From positions 114,046-178,045 of the forward strand of contig ONFO01000004.1 in NCBI GenBank assembly GCA_900317155.1: a stretch of DNA of 64,000 bases, read 5' to 3'. The translations under genes were made by a program, and so were the position numbers. Below the pieces are notes generated by a model, which saw only the letters and a list, made by a program, of their open reading frames with translations, did not search any database and was not told the DNA's origin. Below, in pieces: positions 24,971 through 34,309 of the stretch. The DNA comes from an uncultured Bacteroidales bacterium (GTDB taxonomy: Bacteria; Bacteroidota; Bacteroidia; Bacteroidales; F082). Numbering within the stretch: the stretch's first letter is position 1; each line of letters starts with the position of its first letter.

Positions 24971-25730
24971 ATATCTTTATTTTCAGTCCGTCATAGGCAA
25001 GCATCATACCATCGGGGAGTTCGCGGTTGACTTCGGCAGCAAGGCCCATGCTGTGGCTGCAATGCGTGAACCAAGTCTTCTTTGCTCCCACCCTACGGGA
25101 AATCCCAATCGCCTCATCCAATGTGAGATGCGAATAATGCTTTTTCTTTTGCAGCGCTTCAATAACAAGATATTCAACGCCTTGCAATTTCCCAATCGCC
25201 TCCTCGGAAATCTCGCTCAGGTCGGTGACATAAGCAAAATTGCTAATGCGGAAGGCATAACAAGTCAAGGTGAAATGCTTCAGTCTTATTGGGATGATGT
25301 GCAAATCGCCAAAGTCAAAAGGCGTTTCATCAAGGCGGTGAATGTCATAAGTCGGAGCACCTGGATAGGGATGTTCCTCAAAAGCATAGGAATACTCGCG
25401 CTTGATTTCGGGAAGAGCCGTATCGGCCACAAATAGCGTCATGGGCTTTTTCTGCATGAAAATATAGGGGCGTAAATCATCCAATCCGCCTATATGGTCC
25501 TTATGTTCGTGCGAGATAATCACTGCGTCAAGTTTAGTGATGTTTTCACGCAACATTTGCTGGCGGAAGTCGGGGCCGGCATCCACAGCCACCGTCACTT
25601 GATCCGTCTGAATCAGAATAGAGGTACGGAGCCGTTTGTCGCGCGGATCTTTGGACTGGCACACGGGACAATTGCAGCCAATGACAGGTACACCTTGCGA
25701 AGTACCGCTTCCTAAAATAGTAACAATCAT
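24969..25730 (-). CDS. MBL-fold metallo-hydrolase (PhnP-like)
   Basis: A 253-residue metallo-beta-lactamase-fold protein. MIVTILGSGTSQGVPVIGCNCPVCQS carries the GxGTS..GVP opening and the zinc-knuckle cysteines typical of PhnP (phosphoribosyl cyclic phosphodiesterase) relatives. VIISHEHKDHIGGLDDLR is the metal site HxHxDH (H74, H76, D78, H79), and WFTHCSHSM supplies further histidines. PhnP itself hydrolyses cyclic phosphates in phosphonate breakdown, but no phn genes are nearby, so the substrate here is unknown. Confidence 0.85.
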   Translation of the reverse strand: MIVTILGSGTSQGVPVIGCNCPVCQSKDPRDKRLRTSILIQTDQVTVAVDAGPDFRQQMLRENITKLDAVIISHEHKDHIGGLDDLRPYIFMQKKPMTLFVADTALPEIKREYSYAFEEHPYPGAPTYDIHRLDETPFDFGDLHIIPIRLKHFTLTCYAFRISNFAYVTDLSEISEEAIGKLQGVEYLVIEALQKKKHYSHLTLDEAIGISRRVGAKKTWFTHCSHSMGLAAEVNRELPDGMMLAYDGLKIKI

Positions 25731-25829
25731 ATCTTTAGTTTTCTACAGCATCAAAAAATGCCGCTTCAAAATAATACTGCAAAATTAGCGTTTTTTGAGC
25801 AAAAATCCTGCTATCTCATAGAATTTCCC

Positions 25830-25837
25830 TACATTTG
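25830..25837 (+). promoter_or_regulatory. -7 promoter element giving a near-leaderless transcript
   Basis: TACATTTG ends 4 nt before the ATG at 25842. The frame's earlier ATG (25758) lies upstream of this element and is therefore not used. Confidence 0.6.
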
Positions 25838-25841
25838 CAGC

Positions 25842-26387
25842 ATGAAAATCACTTCTTATCTTAGAAACAGAGCTTTTAAACGTGCCTTCGAGCAGTTTCT
25901 AGCCGAAAAGACCGCAGCGAAAATGCCCGACCTTCAAAGGACTAACTCGGTCTTAATCATCCTTGACGAGCACGACAAAAGCATACATAAAAACATCGAA
26001 AGCAGTGTGAAAGCCTTGTTTGGCGTTGGCCGTTGCGGTTTTATCATCCTCTGCAACCAGATGTCGGACACCATCCTTCAAAGCGACCTCTACTGCGAAA
26101 TCACCCCAAAAGATTTTGGCTTCATGAGTGTGCTGAAACCCGACAAGCATGAATTCATCAAAAAGCTGCCTTACAGCACGATGATCATCAACATGGCTGG
26201 CAAGAATGCCGAAATCAGCGACTACCTTTGCACGCTGCCAAAATCGGATTTCAGAATCAGCTTCCAGCAAAGCCTTAATGTCGGCATCTATGACTTGGTT
26301 ATTGAAAACCCAAGAGGCACCGACCCCGTTTCAAACATCCATGTACTTCACAATTATTTGAAGGCTTTGGCAGGACAGCAATCATAA
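25842..26387 (+). CDS. Conserved Bacteroidetes protein of unknown function
   Basis: A 181-residue protein from the ATG at 25842, chosen because a -7 element sits just before it. It begins MKITSYLRNRAFKRAFEQFL and contains SVLIILDEHDKSIHKNIESSVKALFG, a Rossmann-like strand and helix, then DFGFMSVLKPDKHEFIKKLPYSTMIINMA. I recognise it as a Bacteroidetes-restricted family (perhaps DUF6913, from memory) with no known function. It is 15 nt upstream of dapA and probably co-transcribed with it; whether it helps lysine/diaminopimelate synthesis is unknown. Confidence 0.7.
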   Translation: MKITSYLRNRAFKRAFEQFLAEKTAAKMPDLQRTNSVLIILDEHDKSIHKNIESSVKALFGVGRCGFIILCNQMSDTILQSDLYCEITPKDFGFMSVLKPDKHEFIKKLPYSTMIINMAGKNAEISDYLCTLPKSDFRISFQQSLNVGIYDLVIENPRGTDPVSNIHVLHNYLKALAGQQS

Positions 26388-26402
26388 ACTTGAAAAAAAA
26401 TA

Positions 26403-27290
26403 ATGAAACACAATCCATTTAAAGGTACGGGCATTGCCCTTATCACTCCTTTCAAGAAGGACCACTCCATTGATATCGAATCTTTAATCAAAATCGTCAA
26501 CCATGTCATCGACAATGGAGCCGACTTCTTGGTCGTATTAGGTACCACTTCCGAAGCGCCCACCCTCACTTCTGAAGAGAAGAATCTGGTAATCAAAACG
26601 ATATTAAAGGCAAACAATGGTCGTTTACCTATCTTGCTTGGCATGGGCGGCAACAATACGCAAGCTGTCATTGAAGCCATCAAAGCCCAAAACTTCGATG
26701 GCATCCAAGGCATTTTGAGTGTCGTGCCCTATTATAACAAACCCAACCAGCGCGGCATGAAAGCCCATTTCGAGGCTATCGCCGATGCTAGTCCTGTGCC
26801 GGTCGTGGTCTACAACGTGCCAGGACGCGTGGGTGTCAACTTGCAAGCTGCCACCTGCGTGGAATTGGCCCAACATCCCAACATCATCGCTGTGAAGGAG
26901 GCCTCTGGCAACTTGCAGCAAATCATGGAGATTTTGCGAGACAAACCCACTGACTTTGACGTGCTATCTGGTGACGATGGTATCACCCAGCCCTTGATGG
27001 CCCTTGGCGCACAGGGTGTGATTTCGGTGGCGGCCAACGCCTACACCAAGCCTTTCAGCCGCATGATGAAAGCCATGAGGGAAGGCCAAGCAGAAGAAGC
27101 ATTGCGTCTGCATTACGCCATGCTCCGCATGAACCAACTCATCTTTGCCGATGGCAATCCTGCGGGCATCAAATGTTTGATGAACATAATGGGCTTGTGT
27201 GAAAATGTATTGCGTTTACCCTTAGTGTCCGTGAACGAAAAGGTGGAGACGGACATTATTGAAGAATGGAAACAATTAAAAGACAAATAA
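26403..27290 (+). CDS. dapA: 4-hydroxy-tetrahydrodipicolinate synthase
   Basis: DapA condenses pyruvate with aspartate semialdehyde, the entry to lysine and diaminopimelate synthesis. The 295-residue TIM barrel has GTGIALITPF at the start, LGTTSEAPTL (the TT pair of the proton relay), YNVPGRVGVN with Y137, and IIAVKEASGN with the Schiff-base lysine K165. SGDDGITQPLMALGAQGVISV follows, as in the family. Its last 25 nt overlap an open frame of the next gene, but the real start of that gene is 12 nt after the dapA stop. Confidence 0.95.
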   Translation: MKHNPFKGTGIALITPFKKDHSIDIESLIKIVNHVIDNGADFLVVLGTTSEAPTLTSEEKNLVIKTILKANNGRLPILLGMGGNNTQAVIEAIKAQNFDGIQGILSVVPYYNKPNQRGMKAHFEAIADASPVPVVVYNVPGRVGVNLQAATCVELAQHPNIIAVKEASGNLQQIMEILRDKPTDFDVLSGDDGITQPLMALGAQGVISVAANAYTKPFSRMMKAMREGQAEEALRLHYAMLRMNQLIFADGNPAGIKCLMNIMGLCENVLRLPLVSVNEKVETDIIEEWKQLKDK

Positions 27291-27301
27291 ATAACAACAA
27301 A

Positions 27302-29845
27302 ATGAAGGTTTTACGCTATTTTATCATCCTGCTTGCCACTGTGGTTTGTGGCAATCTATTCGCGCAGAAAAGCCAGCAGGAATTAAACCAACTCATGCAA
27401 GAACGCAACGAGTACTATTTTACTTTTAGCTTGAACGGCAACGACGACTTGAAAGCCATTGCCCAAACCATTTCCGTCGACCGCGTTGACGGCAATGTGG
27501 TGACCGCTTACGCCAACAACAAGGATTTTGCCTGTTTTATGAAACTCGGATACGAAGTTACGCTTCAAACTCCGCCTTCCATGCTGGAGAAAGTCGCTAT
27601 GTGGGACGGCAGCAACCGCGCCGAATACGATTGGGACAGCTACCCGACCTATCAGGCATACGAAGACATGATGTTTGAATTCCAGACCAACCATCCCGAC
27701 AAATGCGAAATCATCACCCTCGGCACGTTGCCCAGCGGTCGTAAAATCATGATTGCGCACCTCAACAACGGCACAGGAGAAGGCAAGCCCAAGTTCCTCT
27801 ACACTTCGACCATCCACGGCGACGAGACCACGGGATGGATTCTGATGCTCCGCCTTATCGACTACCTGCTTGAGAATCCCGATGAACCTGAAGTACAGAC
27901 CGTGATGAATAACATCGACCTCTACATCGGACCCAATACCAATCCTGACGGTACCTACCACGGAGGCAATAATACAGTAAATGGAGCCACAAGAGAAAAC
28001 GCCAACGGTGTAGACATGAACCGCAACTATGCCGACCCACATGGAAGTCCTCACCCCGATGGTTATGAATACCAAACCGAAACCCAATGGTTTATGGACT
28101 TTGCCGCTGAAATCCCCTTTGTGATGGGTGCCAACTACCACGGCGGCGCTGAAGTAATGAACTACCCTTGGGACAACACCTATACCTTTCATGCCGACGA
28201 TGCCTGGTATCAGATGATTTGCCATGAATATGCTGACCTCACCCATCAGGTCAATCCTAATTACATGAATGACTACAACAACGGTATCACCAATGGAGCA
28301 CAATGGTACATGATTGGCGGAGGCCGTCAGGACTATATGAACGGCTATGCCCAATGCCGCGAGTTGACCATCGAATGCTCGAACTCGAAATTGCCTTCTG
28401 GTAGCCAACTTCCCAATTTCTGGAATTACAACAAGGAATCTATCTTTGCTTTCATGAATCAATGCTTATACGGCATTCATGGCACCGTGACCGACAAGGC
28501 CAACAACCAACCCCTCAACGCCACCATCACCATCACCAACCACGATGACGCGTTCTCTGTCGTTGAAAGCCATTTGCCTGCAGGCGACTACCACCGTCCC
28601 ATCAAAGGCGGCACCTATGACGTGACCTACGCCTGCAATGGTTATTACCCTCAGACCTTCACCATCACGGTGGATGACTACGAAACAGTTATTCAAGATG
28701 TCCAACTTGAAGCGGGCGAAGGTCTTATCCCCGATTTCACCGCCAACATGACCAATGTAGCCCCTGGCGGCAGTGTCAACTTCACAGACAACACTTGGGG
28801 TGCTAACCTCGTCAGCTGGGAATGGACTTTTGAAGGTGGTGAGCCCGCCACTTCCAATGTACAACATCCTACTGGCATCACCTACGACCAAATCGGCACT
28901 TATGATGTTTCGCTGACCGTCACCAACGGAGAGGGTCAGACTGGAACCATCATCAAGCACAACTTCATCACCGTGAGCGAATCGTACAACATGCAGAACG
29001 GCACCGTAACCACCTGCAACGCTATGTTTTATGATGACGGCGGCCCGAACAGCAACTATCACGACCGCAAAGATTACACCATGACCTTCATGCCCGCTAC
29101 TCCTGGTGGATTCATCGAAGCTGTCTTCACGGAGTTCAGCACGGAAGACGGATGGGACCACATGTACATCTACGATGGCACCGACGCCTCAGCCACCCTG
29201 ATTGGTGACTTCACAGGAAGCAACTCTCCCGGTACGATCACCGCCACCAATGCCGAAGGTGCCCTGACTTTCCATTTCATTTCCGACTATAACACGAACT
29301 CTTCTGGCTGGATAGTTTCGATACATTGCGCAGGAATACCATCCGAACCGATTGAATTGGAGGTCTTCGCCGACCCGCAAACCATCCATGAAGAAGAGAG
29401 CACACTGTTGAGCGTTTATGCTACTGGAGGAGACGGCAACTACACCTACCACTGGGAGCCCTCTGACATGGTAACCGACCCGGAGGCACAATTCACCAAT
29501 TCCGTGCCCTTGTCAAGCAACCAAGTCTTTACTGTGACTGTCACCGATGGCGAAGGCAACACTGAAAGTGCCGAAATCCAAGTCGTTGTCATCCCAGGAG
29601 TCAATGTCGATGAAAACCAGACGGATCAGATTCAAGTCTATCCCAACCCAAGCAAGGGCAACTTCACTATCGAAGTCGCCGAGCCCATCCGTTTTGAGCT
29701 TTACAACAGCCTCGGACAGCTTATCATCGCAGGTCAAAAAGACGGAGGTTCAATCCAGATCCAAACCCAACAAGAAAAAGGTGTTTATTTCCTCCGCATT
29801 ATCGGCGAAAACGGTAGCAGAACCGAAAAAATCGTAATCGAATAA
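27302..29845 (+). CDS. Secreted M14 zinc carboxypeptidase with PKD, CUB-like and type IX sorting domains
   Basis: An 847-residue exported peptidase; the ATG at 27302 is used because the signal peptide (MKVLRYFIILLATVVCGNLFAQ) starts there. The M14 domain shows the zinc ligands H172 and E175 in IHGDETTG, TNPDGTYHGG, NGVDMNRNY, H280 in ANYHGG and the catalytic glutamate region ELTIEC (about 354-359). After it come a carboxypeptidase regulatory-like domain (GIHGTVTDKANNQPLNATI), a PKD domain (WEWTFEGGEPATS...GTYDVSLTVTN), a CUB-like domain, a second PKD/Ig-like domain, and the C-terminal sorting domain with VYPNPSKGNFTIEV...GVYFLRI. It should be exported by type IX secretion and cleave C-terminal residues. 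Confidence 0.88.
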   Translation: MKVLRYFIILLATVVCGNLFAQKSQQELNQLMQERNEYYFTFSLNGNDDLKAIAQTISVDRVDGNVVTAYANNKDFACFMKLGYEVTLQTPPSMLEKVAMWDGSNRAEYDWDSYPTYQAYEDMMFEFQTNHPDKCEIITLGTLPSGRKIMIAHLNNGTGEGKPKFLYTSTIHGDETTGWILMLRLIDYLLENPDEPEVQTVMNNIDLYIGPNTNPDGTYHGGNNTVNGATRENANGVDMNRNYADPHGSPHPDGYEYQTETQWFMDFAAEIPFVMGANYHGGAEVMNYPWDNTYTFHADDAWYQMICHEYADLTHQVNPNYMNDYNNGITNGAQWYMIGGGRQDYMNGYAQCRELTIECSNSKLPSGSQLPNFWNYNKESIFAFMNQCLYGIHGTVTDKANNQPLNATITITNHDDAFSVVESHLPAGDYHRPIKGGTYDVTYACNGYYPQTFTITVDDYETVIQDVQLEAGEGLIPDFTANMTNVAPGGSVNFTDNTWGANLVSWEWTFEGGEPATSNVQHPTGITYDQIGTYDVSLTVTNGEGQTGTIIKHNFITVSESYNMQNGTVTTCNAMFYDDGGPNSNYHDRKDYTMTFMPATPGGFIEAVFTEFSTEDGWDHMYIYDGTDASATLIGDFTGSNSPGTITATNAEGALTFHFISDYNTNSSGWIVSIHCAGIPSEPIELEVFADPQTIHEEESTLLSVYATGGDGNYTYHWEPSDMVTDPEAQFTNSVPLSSNQVFTVTVTDGEGNTESAEIQVVVIPGVNVDENQTDQIQVYPNPSKGNFTIEVAEPIRFELYNSLGQLIIAGQKDGGSIQIQTQQEKGVYFLRIIGENGSRTEKIVIE

Positions 29846-29853
29846 AGCTATAA

Positions 29854-32160
29854 ATGAGATATTTGCGGCATTTCATGTTCATCCTAGTCGTGACAGTATG
29901 CGGAAACCTCATGGCCCAAAGCAGCCAAAACGACTTAGAGCAACTCATGCGTAGCCGTGGGGAGTATTATTTTACCCTCACGGTCAGTCAACCCGCTGAA
30001 ATCCAAGCCATCAGCGAACTTTGCTCCATTGATGGCACCGATGGAAAAACTGTAGTTTGCTTCGCCAATCCTAACCAGTACGACATCCTTGTTGAGCTCG
30101 GTTATCATCCTCAGTTGCAAACGCCGCCTTCGCTGCTCGAAACGCCCATCATGTGGGACGGCAGCCATCGCGAGGCCTACGATTGGGACGCTTATCCTAC
30201 CTATGAGGCCTACGAAAGCATGATGCAGCAATTTGCCGCCGAGCATCCCGACCGTTGCACCTATTTTGAACTTGGCACCTTGGCCAGTGGCCGCAAACTC
30301 ATGTTCTGCCGCATCAACAACGGGCAACCCGACGGCAAGCCGAAGTTCCTATATACCTCGACCATGCACGGCAACGAAACGACCGGCTTCATGCTGATGC
30401 TCCGCCTCATCGACGAACTTTGCTCAAGCAATGACGACCGCATTTTGAACTTAGTCAACAATTTGGACATCTTCATCTGCCCCAACACCAACCCCGACGG
30501 CACCTATTACGGTGGCAACCAAAGTGTCCAAGGCGCCCGCCGCAACAATGCCAATGACCTCGACCTTAACCGTCACTATCCCGACTTCGACAAAGGAGCG
30601 CACCCCGACAATGAATGGTGCTATCAAGATGAAACCCTATGGTTGATGAACCTTGCGCAAGACTACAAGTTCACCATGGCTGCCAACTTTCATACTGGCT
30701 CCGAAGTGGTGAACTATCCTTGGGACACCCATCCCTCGCTCCACGCCGACGACGATTGGTGGAAATTGGTCTGCCACGAATATGCCGACCAATGCCACGA
30801 ATGGGACACCAACTACATGAACATGCAGCACCAAGACGCCGATCATGGTATCATCAACGGTTACCAATGGTACACCATTTCGGGCAGCCGTCAGGACTAC
30901 ATGAACTACTATGCCCAATGCCGCGAAGTGACGATTGAGACCTCCAACGTTTACATCCCCAATGCCTCGACGATGCCCATGTACTGGAACTACAACCACA
31001 ACAGCATGTTGAGCTACATGGAGCAGTGCCTCAACGGCATACATGGCACCATCACCGATGCCGAGACGGGCGAGCCCATCGAAGCCACCATCAGCATCGA
31101 GGGGCACGACCATCATGGTTCGGAAGTGAGTTCACATCTGCCCGTGGGCGACTATCACCGACCCATCAAAGGCGGCACCTACGCAGTCACTTATTCAGCC
31201 TATGGCTATGAACCTCAAACGATCACCCTCACCGTAAACGACAACGAGGCCATCACACAAGATGTGCAACTTACACCTATCCCCAACACCCCTGTGCTGG
31301 CCAACTTTGAAGCCGAAAGAGAACTGCTTACAGTGGGAGCGTCGATGAAGTTCAGGGACCATAGCCAAGGGTTGCGCATTGTCAGCTGGGCATGGCAGTT
31401 TGAAGGCGGCACACCAGCCACCTCTACTGAGCGTAATCCTGTTGTGACCTACGAAGAAACTGGGGCATTCGATGTCACGCTCACTGTTACCGACGCCAGC
31501 GGGCAAACCCATACCATCACGAAAAACGAGTGTATGGATGTCTACCACGCCATTCCCATGCACAATGCAGACATCACCCTTCCCGACTCTCGAGGGTTAT
31601 TGCTACCCTCCGGTGGCGACTGCGGGCATTATGGAGGCAATGAGAACTACACACTAACCGTACGCCCTGATAGCAGCGGCAAGTATGTCAGCGTCACTTT
31701 CCTTAAGTTCAAGACCCAACCTAACGCTGACGTGCTTTCCATCTATGACGGCGCCTCCATAAACTGCCCACTCATCGGCAGGTTCTCGGGTTCGGAGCTT
31801 CCCGACAGCATCACAGCGACCAATCCCTTAGGTGCCTTGACCTTCACATTCAGTTCCGACACCTACATCAACTTCTTCGGTTGGTTGGCCACGTTAACAT
31901 GCATCGGAGGAGAATCTGTAGATGAAAACTTTGCCGAGCGTGCCTTGGTCTATCCTAACCCATGCAAGAACAGCTTCACAATTGAGGCCGATGAATACTC
32001 CAACTATAAGCTATACAACAGCATCGGACAACTCATCCAATCGGGAAGCTGCCAAGACAAGACCGAGATTGACACCCATAGTCTGCTTCAAGGCGTCTAT
32101 TTCCTAATACTCAATGGCGAAAGCGGGAACCGAGTCGAAAAACTGGTCATAGAAAAATAA
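29854..32160 (+). CDS. Second secreted M14 zinc carboxypeptidase (tandem paralogue)
   Basis: A 768-residue paralogue of the preceding gene, 8 nt downstream. It has a signal peptide (FMFILVVTVCGNLMAQ), M14 motifs MHGNETTGFMLMLRLIDEL, NTNPDGTYYGG, NDLDLNRHY, ANFHTGSEVVNYPWD and REVTIETSN. These are followed by the regulatory-like domain (GIHGTITDAETGEPIEATI), one PKD domain, a CUB-like domain and a type IX sorting domain (VYPNPCKNSFTIEA...GVYFLIL). Compared with its neighbour it lacks the second PKD/Ig-like domain before the sorting signal, which accounts for most of the length difference. The pair probably arose by tandem duplication and then diverged in substrate pocket. Confidence 0.87.
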   Translation: MRYLRHFMFILVVTVCGNLMAQSSQNDLEQLMRSRGEYYFTLTVSQPAEIQAISELCSIDGTDGKTVVCFANPNQYDILVELGYHPQLQTPPSLLETPIMWDGSHREAYDWDAYPTYEAYESMMQQFAAEHPDRCTYFELGTLASGRKLMFCRINNGQPDGKPKFLYTSTMHGNETTGFMLMLRLIDELCSSNDDRILNLVNNLDIFICPNTNPDGTYYGGNQSVQGARRNNANDLDLNRHYPDFDKGAHPDNEWCYQDETLWLMNLAQDYKFTMAANFHTGSEVVNYPWDTHPSLHADDDWWKLVCHEYADQCHEWDTNYMNMQHQDADHGIINGYQWYTISGSRQDYMNYYAQCREVTIETSNVYIPNASTMPMYWNYNHNSMLSYMEQCLNGIHGTITDAETGEPIEATISIEGHDHHGSEVSSHLPVGDYHRPIKGGTYAVTYSAYGYEPQTITLTVNDNEAITQDVQLTPIPNTPVLANFEAERELLTVGASMKFRDHSQGLRIVSWAWQFEGGTPATSTERNPVVTYEETGAFDVTLTVTDASGQTHTITKNECMDVYHAIPMHNADITLPDSRGLLLPSGGDCGHYGGNENYTLTVRPDSSGKYVSVTFLKFKTQPNADVLSIYDGASINCPLIGRFSGSELPDSITATNPLGALTFTFSSDTYINFFGWLATLTCIGGESVDENFAERALVYPNPCKNSFTIEADEYSNYKLYNSIGQLIQSGSCQDKTEIDTHSLLQGVYFLILNGESGNRVEKLVIEK

Positions 32161-32195
32161 TAGGGGAAAACACTCGTTAATAACACAAAAATGAG

Positions 32196-32203
32196 TAATT
32201 TTG
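32196..32203 (+). promoter_or_regulatory. -7 promoter element for bamD, 7 nt before the start codon
   Basis: TAATTTTG followed by CAGCCCG and then the ATG at 32211. The transcript is expected to have almost no leader. Confidence 0.6.
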
Positions 32204-32210
32204 CAGCCCG

Positions 32211-33008
32211 ATGAAAAATAGACTTTTGATATTGTCACTTTTGGCTTTTATGGCCTTCACCTCATGCAACGACTTCAACCGTTTGGTGAAAAGCACCGAC
32301 AACGAGATGAAGTACGAAGTTGCGGTAGACTATTACGAGCGAGGCGACTACAACCATGCCCTGCAGCTGTTTGACCTGCTGCAAGCCTCGTTCCGCAACA
32401 CCCCGAAAGGTGAATCCATCACTTACAAGACCGCCTTGTGCTATTATCATCAGGACGACTATGAAATCGCGGGCTACTACTTCAACCGTTTCGTTCAGAC
32501 CTACCCCTTTTCCAGAGACGCCGAAAAAGCCGCTTTCATGCAAGCCTATTGCAGCTATTTGCTTTCGCCTGAACCTGGATTGGACCAAACCAACACGTTC
32601 AATGCCATCAAACAACTGAACAGTTTCGCCGAACGCTATCCCAACAGCGACAGCCTTAATCGCGTCAACCAGCTGCTGACCAACCTCAACGACAAATTGG
32701 AGGAAAAAGACTACAATATCTGCCGATTGTTTTACCGCATGGAGAACTACAGTGCGGCTATCACCTCGTTTGAGAACATGCTGAAGAAGTATCCCACCAC
32801 CACACACCGTGAGGAAATTATTTTCGACATGGCCAAGACCTATTTTGACTATGCCGAGAACAGCGTGGCCGAAAAACAGCGTGAACGTTACGAGTCGTGC
32901 ATCGAACAATGCAATGCACTCACTTATCTCTATCCAGAGAGCAAACACATCAACGATGTCCAAAACATCGCCACCAAAGCAAGAAAGAAATTAGAAAACA
33001 TCAAATAA
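32211..33008 (+). CDS. bamD: Outer membrane protein assembly factor
   Basis: BamD is the essential lipoprotein partner of BamA in folding outer-membrane beta-barrels. The 265-residue protein has a lipoprotein signal (LLAFMAFTSCND, lipidated C19) and TPR-like helices: YEVAVDYYERGDYNHALQLFDLL, ESITYKTALCYYHQDDYEIAGYYFNRFVQTYP and YRMENYSAAITSFENMLKKYP. It heads a short run bamD-rpoZ-DUF4835-recN that is common in Bacteroidetes. Confidence 0.92.
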   Translation: MKNRLLILSLLAFMAFTSCNDFNRLVKSTDNEMKYEVAVDYYERGDYNHALQLFDLLQASFRNTPKGESITYKTALCYYHQDDYEIAGYYFNRFVQTYPFSRDAEKAAFMQAYCSYLLSPEPGLDQTNTFNAIKQLNSFAERYPNSDSLNRVNQLLTNLNDKLEEKDYNICRLFYRMENYSAAITSFENMLKKYPTTTHREEIIFDMAKTYFDYAENSVAEKQRERYESCIEQCNALTYLYPESKHINDVQNIATKARKKLENIK

Positions 33009-33010
33009 CC

Positions 33011-33349
33011 ATGGATTTCAAGAAAATCAAAACGGAAACGACGGTTGTCACCCGTCAGAAAGACCAGTTCTACAAAGGCACCGGCAACATCTACGAGACC
33101 GTGGCCATCCTGTCCATCAGAGCTAACCAGATTGCTTCTGAGATGAAGGCTGAACTCAACGAAAAAATCGAGTCGTTTGCCTCGGCCACCAACGACAGTC
33201 TGGAAGAAGTGTTCGAGAACAAGGAACAAATCGAAATCGCCAAGTTCTACGAACGCCTACCCAAGCCCACGTTGATTGCCATCCACGAATTCCTTCACGA
33301 TCAGATCTACTTCCGCAATCCCGCCAAAGAGAATCAGGAAGCATTCTGA
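33011..33349 (+). CDS. rpoZ: RNA polymerase subunit omega, Bacteroidetes type
   Basis: A 112-residue protein starting 2 nt after the bamD stop: MDFKKIKTETTVVTRQKDQFYKGTGNIYETVAILSIRANQIA. The NIYE-VAILSIRANQI segment corresponds to the omega core 'R..LV.....RA.Q', and position after bamD is characteristic of Bacteroidetes rpoZ. An earlier in-frame ATG lies deep in bamD and is not used. Omega assists assembly of the beta' subunit. Confidence 0.82.
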   Translation: MDFKKIKTETTVVTRQKDQFYKGTGNIYETVAILSIRANQIASEMKAELNEKIESFASATNDSLEEVFENKEQIEIAKFYERLPKPTLIAIHEFLHDQIYFRNPAKENQEAF

Positions 33350-33377
33350 TCCAAGACCACGAAAAAAGGGAGAAGCC

Positions 33378-34295
33378 ATGAAAAGACACTTTGCTACACT
33401 AATCACATTTATCTGCTGCCTCCTGAGCTTCCACACCTTGCAAGCCCAGGAGCTGCAATGCGATGTGCGTGTCAGTTCTGCCAAGATTCCTGGCAGCGAC
33501 AAGACCATCTACCAGAACCTGCAGACCTCTCTCTTTGAGTTCATCAACAACACGAAATTCACGGAAATCAACTTCAGGCAGGCGGAAAAAATAGAATGCT
33601 CCATACTCGTGGACATGCTCACAAGAGAGAACAACAACTTCACGGCTGAAATCAATGTGGCATTACGCCGTCCTGTCTACAAGACGAACTACAGCACCCC
33701 GTTGTTCAACTACATCGACCGCAAGTTCTTTTTCGAGTATACCGACGGACAGACCCTCGACTTCAACCCCAGCACCTACATTTCCAACATTACGAGTACC
33801 ATTGGGTTTTACGTGTATGTCATGCTGGGTCTCGACTTCGACAGTTTCTCCCCCAACGGAGGCGACCCCTTCTTTGCCATCGCTGAGACGATTGCCAACG
33901 CCGCACCACAAGATGTAGGGGCTGATAACGGATGGAGTTCATCAGGTCGCCAAAACCGTCACGCCATCATCAGTGACATCAACAATGCAACCTACCAGCC
34001 TTTGCGCCAGTTCCTTTATGACTATCACCGCACCGGCTTGGATGTGATGGCTGAGCACCCAGATCAAGGCCGCGAAGCCATACTCGGCGCCATCTCCAAC
34101 CTCAGGGCAGTGTATGACCGCAACCCCATGTGCTACTTCCTGCAGCTCATCATCGAGAGCAAACGCGATGAAATCATCCAAGTCTTCTCGCAAGGCGAAA
34201 TGAAAATCAGAACCGAAGCCGCCAACATCCTGAAAGCCATCGACCCCTCACAATCGTCGAGATACGATGAGATGCTGCAAAACAAAGGCTTCTAA
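33378..34295 (+). CDS. DUF4835 family exported protein
   Basis: A 305-residue protein from the ATG at 33378, where the signal peptide KRHFATLITFICCLLSFHTLQAQ begins. The mature part opens ELQCDVRVSSAKIPGSDKTIYQNLQTSLFEFINNTKFTE, characteristic of DUF4835, and contains YVYVMLGLDFDSFSPNGGDPFF and ADNGWSSSGRQNRHAIISDINN. The function is unknown; the periplasmic or outer-membrane location is inferred. In many Bacteroidetes a coaBC gene lies between rpoZ and this gene (my recollection); here only 28 nt separate them. RecN follows after 14 nt. Confidence 0.85.
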   Translation: MKRHFATLITFICCLLSFHTLQAQELQCDVRVSSAKIPGSDKTIYQNLQTSLFEFINNTKFTEINFRQAEKIECSILVDMLTRENNNFTAEINVALRRPVYKTNYSTPLFNYIDRKFFFEYTDGQTLDFNPSTYISNITSTIGFYVYVMLGLDFDSFSPNGGDPFFAIAETIANAAPQDVGADNGWSSSGRQNRHAIISDINNATYQPLRQFLYDYHRTGLDVMAEHPDQGREAILGAISNLRAVYDRNPMCYFLQLIIESKRDEIIQVFSQGEMKIRTEAANILKAIDPSQSSRYDEMLQNKGF

Positions 34296-34309
34296 CAAGT
34301 CCTTCTTCA

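Noticed and set aside
27383-28462. 359-codon open frame antisense to the first M14 peptidase
   Set aside because: Composition is that of an antisense shadow of a codon-biased gene; no domain or signal sequence.
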